A stretch of DNA of 64,000 nucleotides from Centroberyx gerrardi (GCF_048128805.1 NC_136006.1:2171169-2235168); one strand, 5' to 3'; counted from the stretch's first letter, positions 23,640 through 35,260 are shown. Notes: generated from the letters alone by a model not told the origin. Made by a program: numbers and translations.

Positions 23640-23940
23640 CTGATTTATCTCTCTCTTCTCTGTTTGTCACTCCCTTTCTCCCTCCCTCTCTTTCTCTCTT
23701 TCTTGGAGACTGATGTCCCTCCTTCCTCCCTCGCTATTTGCATCATCCTCTTCATCTCAATTGTCATCACTTTTTCTGCTGCCTTCCTCCTCTCTTCCCA
23801 ATCCCTCCTTCCTCCCTACTCATCTTTTCTCTCTCCCATTTCAGCCACTCCTCTCATCTGACTTCTCTTTCTCTTCCCTTCTTCTCTCTGATTCCTCTTC
23901 ATATCTCCTCTCCTCATTTCCCCCTCCTCTCTTTCCAACT
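23640..23940. repeat. Pyrimidine-rich tract upstream of TAAR-B
   Basis: Almost pure C/T on the plus strand for about 300 bases, mostly CTCC and TTCC blocks. The same tract lies upstream of TAAR-C (32755-33055) and, as purines, upstream of TAAR-D (41720-42000) and TAAR-E (51385-51660). TAAR-A has a shorter version. Apparent reading frames inside are composition artefacts. Confidence 0.7.
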
Positions 23941-25084
23941 CTGATGTAACAGGTTGTTTTCATACTAATGTGGATGACAGAATAATAATGGGAATTATTA
24001 TTATAGTCAAGAATGTGCAGTCCTATTCCTCACTGTCTAATCTGGGGGAAAGGAAACTAAACTTCTATAGCTGGCAGGGACTTCTGTTGCCATGCAGAAT
24101 ACATACAGGATTTGGACTTCAATATATCAGGAACATGTATTGCACATTCAGTCCCTTTCTTTATAGAACTACAATGCATTTCTACATTACTATTTTGTCA
24201 GTGCATGTACACAACCAATCCCCCCATACCCAGCTCATCGCTATTCCCTGACTACTACCCATTAGTATGATTGGTCAAAGTTACGTCCCATAGCAGTTCA
24301 GTCAGTGGTTTCAGACAGGCTCTCCTGGAGCGCTGTTACAGCGCAGACAGGGGAGACTGTCAAGACAGGCTACTCAAGTTTTTGACGTTTTTTTATGTGT
24401 ACCGTTGGGCTAGTTTCCATATAAACTGACTTACGGCAGACAGATTTGTTGGGGATGCTATTTTTCAAATTGTGGGTCCAATTAAACTCAGAAATGGGGT
24501 TTGCAGACTGCTCATGATGAGATGGCAGGTCACTTGGGTGTTAAGAAAATGTATGATAGGTATCTATGTCATTTCTACTGGCCCAGGCTAAAAAAGGACA
24601 TATCATCTTACTTCAAAACGTGTCATACCTGCCAACTCACCGGTAAACCTAACCACTCCATGAAGCCTTCCCCCTTGTATCCTATACCAGCAGTTAGTCA
24701 ACCCTTCGAACATTTGCTCATTGATTGTGTTGGCCCTTTGCCAAAGTCTAAAGCGGGTAGCGTGTACCTGTTGACTGTGATGGAGGGAACAAATATTACC
24801 TCACACACGTTTGCAGAAATTTAGAAACAACTTTGTGTTAAACATGCACAATCTACTGCTTACCATGCGCAAAGTCAGGGAACTATCGAGCGTTTCCATC
24901 AAACCCTGAAATCACTGCTTCGTGCTTATTGTACCAAACTTAACCATGATTGGGACGAAGAGTTGCCCTGGTTGATGTTGGCCGGCTAGAGAGGTGACGC
25001 AAGAAAGTACTGGCTTTAGCCCAAATGATGTCGTGTTTGGACCAAGCGGCCAAAACCACGGGTAAATTTTGAAGCCAATAAGGA

Positions 25085-25565
25085 AGTGTCTGAAAGCTGC
25101 ACTTCCTCTAACGTCCACTAGGGTCGGCTCCAAAAAGACTCTAAATCCCGCCCAACTGCATTCAAGTCAACCACAGCCCAACTTCTAACTCAAAATATAA
25201 AGTCAATAAAGTTTTTTTGACAAGAGATTATGGTCTCAGTAGCTAATTTTTATTCTGCTAATATGTGTCCGTATGGCGATTTTCAAAATAATTGCGTCAT
25301 TAACAGGATATAACGGTTATAAAACGGGGTAGTTTCACGAGTGATTGACAGGTCGCCTTTCCAGTGATCGCGCAGGTCGCCAATCACTGACCAATAGCAG
25401 GCTCTATGGGAAATCCCCGGCTTTGCTCTGGCTGCTCCGGCTCCAAAAAATGTCAACATGGCGCCGCTCGTAGACCCCAACTTTTGGCTTCAAAATGACC
25501 CTTCAGAAACCTATGGGTGATGTCACACTCACTACGTCCATCTCTTTTTTACAGTCTATGGTTTG
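25085..25565. repeat. Non-autonomous DNA element inside the fossil, copy 1
   Basis: About 480 bp running from AAAGCTGCACTTCCTCTAACG to CTACGTCCATCT and TTTTACAGTCTATGG. Sequence ending in ACGTCCATC..TTTACAGTCTATGG is a very common fish repeat. The same insertion is at 34785-35260 and, inverted, at 49285-49770, so it too predates the duplications. Superfamily not decided. Confidence 0.55.
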
Positions 25566-26423
25566 GACGACTGGAAAACACCTACACCACCAATAAATTT
25601 GATAGACTATGTTAATGGTTTCAAAAGGCGGCTATATGAAGCTGGTAAATGGATAAAAGAAACTTGCAGGCCTTACAGAAGAAGATGAAACATCGGTCCG
25701 ACCGCCAAGCAGAAAAACTTGTTTTTAGTTTGGGTGATCAAGTGTTGGCACTTCTACCTTTGGTGGGTTCTCCTTTTCAGGCGAGGTTTGTGGGGCCTTA
25801 CTCTGTTCTCCAACACGCATTAATAATTCTGACCAGAATGACATGATTTCTAATCCGGATTGGTGGAGATCTACACAACTATGCCATGTCAATTTGCTGA
25901 AACCTTTTTTTTCCCATTCCTATGTGGTTCTATAGGGGAGGTAAAGCCAGTGGCGGTGGCGGCCTCAGTGGAAGCATCATCTCCTCTGGACCTGGTGGCA
26001 GAAGGTGACAAAGGGGACGTAAACACCCCAGATGACTGCATTATGCAGGGTCGACTCAAGAATTCTGAGTCGCTTAGAAAGTAGGACTTGTTGCTTGGCC
26101 ATTTGTCGGTGTCCACACCTTTAGGCCATGCACAGATTTTCTCAAGGTAAATAAGATCACAAAGCTGTTCTCTTATCCGCTTCCTCGTGTGGAGGGATTG
26201 TATTCATCAGGTTGGTTCTGCGCAATTTGTCAGCAAGTTTGACCTTCTGATAGGTTACTGGCAGGTCCCCTTGTCCAAACGTGCTTGAGACATTGTTGCA
26301 TTTATAATACCTTCAGGTCTGTATTCTGAAACCATCATGCCGTTTGGTTTGCGTAATGCACCAGCCACTTTTTAACACTTGATGAATTGGGTGGTTGTTG
26401 GTTTGGAGGGATGTGCAGTGTAT

Positions 26424-26476
26424 AAGATAAGATAAGATAAGATAGCACTTTATTAATCCCCTTGGGGAAATTCAGG
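26424..26476 (-). mobile_element. Severely truncated retroposon tail, copy 1
   Basis: 53 bp flanked by GTGTAT on both sides (26418-26423, 26477-26482). Read on the minus strand it is ATTTCCCCAAGGGGATTAAT, then AAAGTGC and a TATCT-type repeat, the widely seen 3' tail of a fish LINE/SINE family. Copies at 36147-36199 and about 48343-48390 show it was in place before the units duplicated. Confidence 0.65.
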
Positions 26477-27115
26477 GTGTATCAGTATGTAGATGATGTC
26501 GTCATCTACAGCGACACGTGGGAAGACCACTTGCAGCTCATCCAAGCTCTGTTTGACTGTCTTGCATGGGCACGCCTAACAGTAAACCTGGTGAAGTGTG
26601 AGTTTGCCAGTGCTACATGACTTACCTAGGTAAAGTTGTTGATCAGGGTCAGGTTTGTCCTGTGAGAGCCAAAGTCATGACTATTGACCAGTTCCACTCC
26701 AACCACCAAAAAAGAACTCATGCGTTTTGGCTTCTCCACATATGGGTGACCCCTTTAAGTTGCAGGTGGATGCAAGCAAGCTGGAGCGGTGTTGTTGCAG
26801 ACTGGTGCTGAAGGAATCGACCATCCAGTCAGTTTCTTTTCGTGCAAGTTCAATTCCTATCAGTTGAACTACACCATTGTGGAAAAAGGCACTAGCTCTG
26901 ATTTGGGCCCTACAGAACTTTGAGGTCTATATAGGGGGTGGAGTAGAACCACTAGTGGTATATACAGATCATAACCCACATACTTCCAAATACAAATCAG
27001 TGCCTTATGCGATGGTGTCTTTTCCTTCAGCCATTTCACTTGGACATACGCCATAAATAAGGTTCAGAGAATGTCTTGGCTGATGCATTGTCCAGGGCAT
27101 TGCTGCCTTGAAGTT

Positions 27116-28126
27116 CTTTTCTGTCTGTCCTGTTCTGTCTTGTTTTCTTTGGCCTGTTCTCCCCTATTCTCTTCTCTTAATTTGCTTCTTATAGGTACCA
27201 AAGTTGCTGAGTTGGGAGATGGTGGAGCTGGTTGAAGGGAGTGACGCTGGACTGGAAGTGGGACGGCCCACCCATCTGTCTGCCTGGTTTTTCTTCTTTG
27301 CCTGTGTTTGTTCTTCTCTACAGGAGCCAGGTAGACAGAGCTGGGTGGGTTGTCAGAGCAAACTGGGTGCACCTGGGAAATAGGGGTGGCTAAAGAGTAT
27401 AGAAGGCCTGCTACCTTAGGCCTCAGTCTCATTCTGGGCAGCCTCGACCACCTCCTCATGGTTAGCACTTTACCTTTCGTTTGACTCCTTGGTTTTCATA
27501 CTATACAACACTTACACTCCACTTTCCATTCATCCACTCATGCATTACACTACTGATTCTCCAAATCATCACTCTCCTTAGTTGAATAAATGAATTAGAA
27601 TTTTGAAATTGTGTGCAGACTCTCTCATTTGTTACACTATCTATTAAAGCCTTCTATGTGTGGGCCAGGCACTAGCCGCTGTGTGACCATTCCCTTACCA
27701 GGTACCTCTGACCAAGGAAAGTTGTACCACTGAGGGCATCACTTGTACCACTGATACTACATGGGTGCCCCAGCCAGGAGCTGCACTGCCCGCAAGGGAT
27801 CTAACCACCACTCCCACACTCCTCACTGCTGTGTACTAATAGTAATACAGTTCATGGCATAGGTTAGCAGCAGCAGGTGGCCAATGGGAGATCCTGACAC
27901 ATCTCTGCAGATTCTCTTCTGTATTATTATTAGCATGGCACTCTCGATATGTGTGGTTAGGGTTAGGGTTAGAGTTCGGGTTAAAGCATTTATGTAATGG
28001 AAGAGGAATAGGAAAATGAATAAGCAAATGAAAAAACGAAAGGATAAATGTAAATGTCTTTTTAAAAGCCAATTTGCAAATTAAATTATAAATTAAGTGA
28101 TTATTTATGGATTACAGAAACGTATA
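27116..28126. other. Spacer between fossil and AT-rich block
   Basis: No gene. 27116-27640 may be the 3' untranslated/LTR remnant of the Gypsy fossil. 27655-27840 holds the GTGTGGGCC repeat with two short GTACCACTGA copies. 27955-27985 holds a short telomere-like stretch. The AT-rich block then begins. Confidence 0.35.
27955..27985 (+). repeat. Short interstitial telomere-like stretch
   Basis: Two perfect TTAGGG units followed by degenerate ones (TTAGAG, TTCGGG). Copies lie at 37610-37640 and, inverted as CCCTAA, at 46757-46784. Too short to claim a telomere fusion. Confidence 0.6.
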
Positions 28127-28869
28127 TGTAATAAAGGTGGCTGGTCACTACATTTGCAGTGGAACTTGACAAATTGACCACCAACCGATAATCATATCCC
28201 AAGTTCTTTTCACGAGAGGTGAGCGGTGCTTAGTAACCCAGGACTAGGGGAGTTAGCGCATAAACGTATGTTTATTACAAATATAACAAATAAAAAACAA
28301 GGCCTTGGAATTGTTAAAACCCAAAACGGGATAAAAGATAAAAGTCTGTAAAATGTTCAAAAAATGCAAGAGGCTAAAAGATTAACACATAAAAGTTCTT
28401 AAACGTTTCCAAATGTCTAAAAGCATGTAAGCGAGGCCAGCCTAGAAGAGTCGAGGGTCTTGCCGTCTCTACGTGTGCGAAACTCTACCGTATGCAGCCT
28501 CTCGATGCTGTCACCTGTCAGCCGCTTCTCTTAGCCCTCTCTTCCGGCTTATCTGGAAAGCAGTTCAAGTAAGACCCCCCCTCCGCTGCCCCACTGGCCC
28601 ACGGAGCCAGCATGAGGCTGTTGATTGGCCAGTCCGGTTGGCCATCAATGCCAATGTCCCACTGCCTCATCAGTTTGTATTGGGGTCAGCTGTGTCTGTC
28701 CAAACTCAATCCAAAAAACATAACAAAACAAAACATTACATGCAACTAAACACTGCAACCTAAGAAACGCCGCAACTCAAAATATAACATGCAAATAAAT
28801 TAACAAAACACTCCAAACCACAGCAACCCAAAATATAACGCATAAAAAGTAAGGAGCCACAGCATGACA
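28127..28869 (-). mobile_element. Solo LTR (743 bp), unit 1 copy
   Basis: The segment starts TGTAATAAAGG and ends CATGACA, is flanked by TATA on both sides (28123-28126, 28870-28873) and, on the minus strand, carries an AATAAA signal near its 3' end. TG...CA ends, a 4-bp target duplication and no internal coding are as expected of a solo LTR. The inverted-arm copy is at 45803-46612. The equivalent site in unit 2 (about 37775) is empty. Confidence 0.65.
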
Positions 28870-29039
28870 TATATAATAATTATTAATTGATTATTATTTA
28901 AAAAATAATTTGTTTAATAAATGTAATTAATTGACACATTTTAATTAGTAATTTAATAAATTGTTTGACTTATTTCTCTTATGATTAGTCAATTATTTTG
29001 ATTAGTCAATTATATTAAATTACTTCAATGAGAGCTCTG

Positions 29040-30263
29040 CGGCTATTAATGCGTGTACCTTCGTATCAATTGTTTACCTCATTTAAGTGCAGTAAATAAA
29101 AGGTAATATTGCCGCCTTCTGCTTTTTGCATTTGAAAAGCAATGAGCGATGTGCATTTTTTCCATGGCGCAGCCATGGTCATCACGGGTCAAATTCAGGT
29201 CAGTCAGTCAGTCAGTCAGTCAGGTAATGCTTAGTGAGATGATGCGCTTCGTCAGATGGCCTCTAGAGGGCGTCTTTGACTGTGAGATGCAGCGTTTCCC
29301 ATACAAAGGCACAAAATCAAGTTGGTCAGTGTATAGAAATTGATCTAAATCGATCTCTGATGCGCGCATCACGTCATGTTTGTCATTTGGAGATGCGCAG
29401 ACCAGCAGCATTGTACTCAATCCATAGAGTCTGCCGGTGTGAAAACAAAAGTGAAACTTAACATTACACAATTTGCTCAAAACTCGCCTGTGTTAGTAAT
29501 GGATTTGTAGACAGTAACACGTCTAGGTAACGTTATTACCTTGTGGTATTTCAGTAACGTTATGGAACTAGGTAATTGAACCATGTTGCAGTGCTTCAGT
29601 GCATAGAATTGAACACACGCGCCATGGGTCTGTGCAGGATCTGTGCTTGTTCCTTTTTGCTTTTAGTTTGTCAATACAGAAAAGGAGTAAGTGTTGCGGA
29701 GGTGTAGACAGGACAGGCTCTGACTTCTGGACACAACGCACCTCAATTTCAGAGTTAGTGTTTGTCCGTTTGAACCAAGTTGTTAAACAGTAATTAACAT
29801 CTTTCTTCCTGTCTGAACAGAGCATGGCAGAGACGAGGGAGGCAATTAAACCTGTAGGTTTGAATAAATAACGTTAAAGCTATTGTATTCAAATTGTATT
29901 CAACCCACTGGAGGAATAAAAAAATGAAAAAAATTATTAAAAAAAACCTTATTCTGATGTAACTGTGGTCTGTCAAGTAGGCTACATTTTTACATTTACA
30001 TTAAAAAGCAAGCTGTGAAGCTTAAAAAACTTAATAGCGTAGCTTTAACGTTATTTATTCAAACCTACAGGTTTAATTTAACAACTTGGTTCAAACAGAC
30101 AAACACTAACGCCTTTACTCTGAAATTGAGGTCTGTCCTGTCCGGAAGACAGAGCCTGTCCTGTCCACACCTCTGTAACACTTAACTCCTCTTCTGTATT
30201 GACAAACTAAAAGCAAAAAGGAAAAACTTTTCTGTGGTGTCAACCCAAATGCAAAAGGCGGCT
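29040..30263. repeat. Palindromic repeat block, copy 1
   Basis: 29620-29870 and 30040-30235 are inverted copies of each other, starting from a TTGCTTTTAGTTTGTCAATA motif and meeting around AAACCTGTAGGTTTGA. The forward arm has an extra piece ending in TTCCTGTCTGAACAG before AGCATGGCAGAGACGAG, which looks like an intron acceptor plus start codon. Outer sequence at 29045-29110 is in turn an inverted match to 30240-30320. This is probably a rearranged non-autonomous DNA element; the hAT-like module at 29270-29520 lies within it. Copies: 37920-39094, 44445-45600, 63230-64000. Confidence 0.55.
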
Positions 30264-31392
30264 AAATCGCTTTTTTATTTATTGCACTTAAATGAGTAAA
30301 ACAATTGATACCAAGGTACATGCATTCTAATGGTAAACTTGGTCGAAAAATGAATTGTGAAAAGGAAAAAGAATCCGAAACTGAATAAGCAAATGAACAA
30401 ATGAAAGGCAAATTTTAAATGTCTTTTTAGAAAGCGTTTTGCGATTTGATTTATAAATTCAGTCATTTATTTGTCCATTTAATTAATCATTTTATAAATA
30501 GTTTTATTAAATGGCCATTTAAAAACATTTTAATGAATGGGTTTAAAATTTTGTTTTAGTTATTTATCTTTTAATTAATTACTGATAATTGATCTACAGC
30601 ACACTCGGGACTCCATACCAAGGTCCATCTCAAACTGTTCATAAGACGTGATCAAAAGCACTGTGTGTTTATCAGAAACTGTTGCCCAGCTGGTCGATTT
30701 GGCAACAAAATGGACAACAAATAAGTTTTCCTTCAACCAAGAAAAGGTATTCTGGTGTAAAAGAAAAGACTAACTAAATCTGTGTCTTTGCAATTACCTT
30801 TGTAATGTAACAATATTTTAATATTGTACCGAATTCACATCTTACATGAAACTGAAACATTTCTTAGTGCTTATGACTGGGACTGGGAGTATGGGAACAA
30901 AAACACAGAGGAAAATACAACAATTAAAGAACGTCTAAAAATAGAATGAAATCATCCTGAGCTACAACTGAATATTATGTACATAAATGCCAAGGCAGTG
31001 TAAGAGAGACTGTGTGTAACTGAAAGATCACAGGTTCAATCCCTTTAACAGCCAAAGTATATCCATCTAAAGCCACATGTCCTGTTGAAGTGACCTTGAA
31101 AAGGACACTGAACCAGTCAGCTAAAGGTCTAATGTGTTTACATAAATGTCAAGGCCACAACATGAACAATGCAAGGATGGCAGGTTATATTCTAGATGAA
31201 AGTACTGACAATGAACAGCAGAAGGAGACACAGACTGTCTGATAGTGAACATGATTCATGAGGATTTCAATATTTATACTGTACATATGCAGTATATGAC
31301 ATAAAAAAGGGAGTACGTTTCTTTAATGATTCAGACTTTTGACCTTTTGAATTCACCGACTCAACAACAATATGAACAAATACATCCCTGCT

Positions 31393-32675
31393 TCATAGAA
31401 AAGGTCCCATTATGTTGGCCTCACAGGAGTTAGGCTGCAGTATCTGAAGTCTAACAATAAGATTAATAGATTTTCTAAACCAGGGGTAGAAAAAGGCATA
31501 GATCACAGGATTTAGACAGGAGTTAGAATACAACAGCCAGTCCGCAAAATTTGAACCAATGATTTCAGTATCCTGTCCTGCAAGAGAGACACAGTAATAT
31601 GGACAGAAACATATTAGAAACACAACTACGGCAATACCAAGAGTCCTGGCTGCTTTCATCTCAGATTTCTTAGCAGTTACAGTCACTGAACGCTGGAGTG
31701 TGACAGCCACAATGTGGGATCGCATGGCACGAGCCTGAGACACAGCCACCACGAATACTCTCATATACAGAACTATGATGACAGTAATGGGAGCAGTAAA
31801 GGTCACAACAAGGTCAGCAGCTCCTGCAATGTGGTTAATGACAAATACACACTCTCCATAGCAGGAATTATACCTGCCTGGTTGTGTCAGGTAATCTTTT
31901 AGAATCAAACTATTATAAAAAACAGAACAGACCCAACACAGACAAACACAGATTTTAACTCTTGTCTGAGTGATTTTGGTGGGGTAACGCAGAGGGTCAC
32001 AAATAGCCACATAGCGGTCGACTGATATGAGCACCATGTTTCCTACTGAAGCAGAGGTAATGATAAATTCTACAACGTAATATAGAGCACACATGAAGTC
32101 CCCCAGAAACCAGCAGGAGTCTATACGGAAAATTTTCACCGGCATCAGCAGGAGGCCCACAAGGAGGTCTGAGACAGCCAGGGAGAGGAGGAGGAGGTTG
32201 GTGGGGGTGTGGAGCTGCCTGGAGTGGGAGAATATTATCGTTTATTTTCATCATCAATAGTATCTTGGCGTTTGAAAAAAGCAGTTATAGTATTAGTTGC
32301 AGTAGTATGAGTAGTAGTCAAAGTAGCAGTATGACTAAAAACAAAACTAAAAGCTTTACCAAACAATAATATACTCATCACTGGACTAGATGTGACGACT
32401 TCTATGTACTAGCCCAAAGCCATTTCTTCTTGCATGTCTAACTGTTCATGTTTAGAAATATACAAATATTTTAGGCTATGCTGAGAAGTATATCTCTGCC
32501 TGTAGTGGGAAATGGAGATGATGACCAGCAGGTTGAGAGCCACAGTGAGAAGAGAGATGGAGGACAGCAGGATGTAGAGGAACATGGCCTCAGAGTGAGG
32601 ACGCATCTGCTTCCTGCAGGAAGTGTTGAGGAGCTGTGGAAAGCAGAGTTCACCTCCTTCCAGGGTCTCCATCAT
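31393..32675 (-). CDS. TAAR-C, trace amine-associated receptor with Glu3.32
   Basis: TAAR receptor of 333 residues from the conserved double ATG: exon 1 at 32500-32675, exon 2 at 31393-32218, phase-2 intron of 281 bp. Two oddities in the gene model. The donor reads GC (AG|GCAGAG) instead of GT. And one base fewer in the 5' block puts an upstream ATG (at 32741) in frame, allowing a 22-residue N-terminal extension starting MIESFVRKLPD. The receptor itself keeps N17, D76 (2.50), DRY, D194 (5.42), W286 (7.40), Y289 (7.43) and the TM7 fingerprint. Position 3.32 is E109, an acidic residue found in none of its neighbours (A or V). TM4-ECL2 resembles TAAR-A and TAAR-E (FYNSLILKD, QPGRYNSCYGEC), while the rest is nearly TAAR-B. 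No stop is seen; whether the GC donor is used decides if the gene is functional. Confidence 0.88.
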
Positions 32676-32754
32676 CAGAGAGAGAGGAGGAGAGGAGAAG
32701 CTGCTGAGGTCTGGCAGCTTTCTGACAAAGCTCTCTATCATACAGCTGATTTAT

Positions 32755-33055
32755 CTCTCTCTTCTCTGTTTGTCACTCCCTTCCTCCCTCCCTCCCTCTC
32801 TCATTCTCTCTTTCTTGGAGACTGATGTCCCTCCTTCCTCCCTGGCTATTTGCATCATCCTCTTCATCTCAATCGTCATCACTTTTTCTGCTGCCTTCCT
32901 CCTCTCTTCCCAATCCCTCCTTCCTCCCTACTCATCTTTTCTCTCTCCCATTTCAGCCACTCCTCCCATCTGACTTCTCTTTCTCTTCCCTTCTTCTCTC
33001 TGATTCCTCTTCATATCTCCTCTCCTCATTTCCCCCTCCTCCCTTTCCAACTCTG
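32755..33055. repeat. Pyrimidine-rich tract upstream of TAAR-C
   Basis: Near-copy of the tract at 23640-23940, almost entirely C and T on the plus strand. Long apparent reading frames here reflect composition only. Confidence 0.7.
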
Positions 33056-33962
33056 ATGTAACAGGTTGTTTTCATACTAATGTGGATGACAGAATAATAA
33101 TGGGAATTATTATTATAGTCAAGAATGTGCAGTCCTATTCCTCACTGTCTAGTCTGGGGGAAAGGAAACTAAACTTCTATAGCTGGCAGGGACTTCTGTT
33201 GCCATGCAGAATACATACAGGATTTGGACTTCGATATATCAGGGACTTGTATTGCACATTCAGTCTCTTTCTTTATAGAACTACAATGCATTTCTACATT
33301 ACTATTTTGCCAGTGCATGTACACAACCAATCCCCCCGTACCCAGCTCATTGCTATTCCCTGGCTACTACCCATTAGTATGATTGGTCAAAGTTACTTCC
33401 TATAGCAGTTCAGTCAGTGGTTTCAGACAGGCTCTCCTGGAGCGCTGTTACAGCACAGACAGGGGAGACTGTCAAGTTTTTGACGTTTTTTTATGTGTAC
33501 CGTTGGGCTAGTTTCCATATAAACTGACTTACGGCAGACAGATTTGTTGGGGATGCTATTTTTCAAATTGTGGGTCCAATTAAACTCAGAAATGGGGTTT
33601 GCAGACTGCTCATGATGAGATGGCAGGTCACTTGGGTGTTAAGAAAATGTATGATAGGTATCTATGTCATTTCTACTGGCCCAGGCTAAAAAAGGACATA
33701 TCATCTTACTTCAAAACGTGTCATACCTTCCAACTCACCGGTAAGCCTAACCACTCCATGAAGCCTTCCCCATTGTATCCTATAGCAGCAGTTAGTCAAG
33801 CCTTCGAACATTTGCTCATTGATTGTGTTGGCCCTTTGCCAAAGTCTAAAGCGAGTAGCATGTACCTGTTGACTGTGAGGGAGGGAACAAATATTACCTC
33901 ACACACGTTTGCAGAAATTTAGAAACAACTTTGTGTTAAACATGCACAATCTACTGCTTACC

Positions 33963-34553
33963 TGTTACGGCTAGGCAAGTGAACCCAAGTGCAGACACAG
34001 AGACAAGAGGCAATGAGCACAGTTCAAAAGAGAGTTTATTCACTGGGCTGGTAGCTGGAAGCTGGAGCGAGGGCCTGGGCAGGCAGTCAGAAACCTGGAG
34101 CTGAGGATTGGCATGAAGCTGGGCCAAGGCAGGACAGGGAAAGTGCAGAGGAGAGCCAGGCAGAGCGGGCTCCAAAGAGCGGGGAGCCGAACTGATCCGA
34201 CGAGGGAAGCAGGCGAGGCAGGAAGACTGGGGATAGAGGCTGGAGTCTGGCTGGCAGGCTCAATGGTAGCTGAGTCTTTGGAAGAACAAAGTGTATGATC
34301 CGGCGGAGAGTGGATGGCAAACTGGGGATAATATACTGTGGCTGATGAGCTGATGGAAAGCAGGTGAGCAGACTGGAGATGAGCAGATTACAGGCAGGTG
34401 TGCAAGAAGAGCTTGAGCTGGGAGTCAGGAGAACGAGGGGAGACCATGCCCACACACAACAAGACAGAAAGAGAGAGACAGACAAAAGAGCACTGGGAAC
34501 ACAGGGAAAAGGAAACACAAGGAAAACACAAGGGCTAGGCAGGGCTCATGACA
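33963..34553 (-). mobile_element. Solo LTR (591 bp) inside the fossil, unit 2 copy
   Basis: Begins TGTTACGGC and ends CATGACA, flanked by TTACC at 33958-33962 and 34554-34558. On the minus strand it has an AATAAA signal close to its 3' end. Copy 1 of the fossil has the empty site at about 24859; the inverted arm has the same insertion at 49992-50583. It is younger than the fossil it sits in. Confidence 0.75.
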
Positions 34554-34784
34554 TTACCATGCACAAAGTCAGGGAACTATCGAGCGTTTCCATCAAACCC
34601 TGAAATCACTGCTTCGTGCTTATTGTACCAAACTTAACCATGATTGGGACGAAGAGTTGCCCTGGTTGATGTTGGCCGGCTAGAGAGGTGACGCAAGAAA
34701 GTACTGGCTTTAGCCCAAATGATGTCGTGTTTAGACCAAGCGGCCAAAACCACGGGTAAATTTTGAAGCCAATAAGGAAGTGCT

Positions 34785-35260
34785 GAAAGCTGCACTTCCT
34801 CTAACGTCCACTAGAGTCGGCTCCAAAAAGACTCTAAATCCCGCCCAACTCCATTCAAGTCAACCACAGCCCAACTTCTAACTCAAAATATAAAGTCAAT
34901 AAAGTTTTTTTGACAAGAGATTATGGTCTTAGTAGCTAATTTAAATTCTTCTAATATGTGTCCGTATGGCGATTTTCAAAATAATTGCATCATTAACGGG
35001 ATATAACGGTTATAAAACGGGGTAGTTTCACAAGTGATTGACAGGTCGCCTGTCCAGTGATCGCGCAGGTCGCCGATCACTGACCAATAGCAGGCGGCGC
35101 TGCGGCTCTATCCCCGGCTTCGCTCTGGCTGCTCCGGCTCCAAAAAATGCCAACATGGCGGCGCTCGTAGACCCCAATTTTTGGCTTCAAAACGGCCCTT
35201 CAGAAACGTATGGGTGATGTCACACTCACTACGTCCATCTTTTTTTACAGTCTATGGTTT
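34785..35260. repeat. Non-autonomous DNA element inside the fossil, copy 2
   Basis: Near-copy of 25085-25565, with slightly different internal length. Confidence 0.55.

Larger units (their letters stand above)
24480..27115 (+). mobile_element. Gmr1-like Ty3/Gypsy fossil, copy 1
   Basis: Old LTR-retrotransposon fossil. The order along the plus strand is: integrase zinc-binding region (HLGVKKMYDRYLCHFYWPRL, then FKTCHTCQLTGKPN) with the start of the core at about 24500-24830; integrase C-terminal region (VGPYSVL) at about 25730-25830; reverse transcriptase at 26130-26640 with YVDDVVIYS; RNase H at about 26760-27060 ending near NVLADALSRAL. Integrase before RT is the unusual gene order of Gmr1-like elements, first known from cod. 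Broken, with many breaks, and interrupted by a small DNA element and a retroposon tail. It was present before the TAAR units duplicated. Confidence 0.75.
20534..30263. repeat. Segmental duplication unit 1 (direct), with TAAR-B
   Basis: The order from left is: AT-rich block starting TTTATTTATTGCACTTAAATG, TAAR 3' flank, TAAR-B, 5' flank, Gypsy fossil, telomere-like stretch, AT-rich block with solo LTR, palindromic block. The same order restarts at 30266, so the repeat unit is about 9.7 kb. Unit 1 has a private 530-bp insertion and lacks the 591-bp solo LTR of the other two copies. Confidence 0.8.

Noticed and set aside
23664-23949. Proline/serine-rich frames upstream of the TAARs
   Set aside because: They fall in the pyrimidine-rich tracts and reflect composition, not coding.
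27955-27985. Possible telomere fusion point
   Set aside because: Only two perfect TTAGGG units are present, and the stretch is duplicated with the unit, so it does not mark a fusion here.
27836-28072. 78-residue minus-strand frame repeated in the inverted arm
   Set aside because: It spans the telomere-like stretch and the AT-rich repeat block; similarity between copies comes from segmental duplication.
34087-34518. 143-residue minus-strand frame
   Set aside because: It lies within a solo LTR defined by TTACC target duplications; it has no protein similarity I can recognise.
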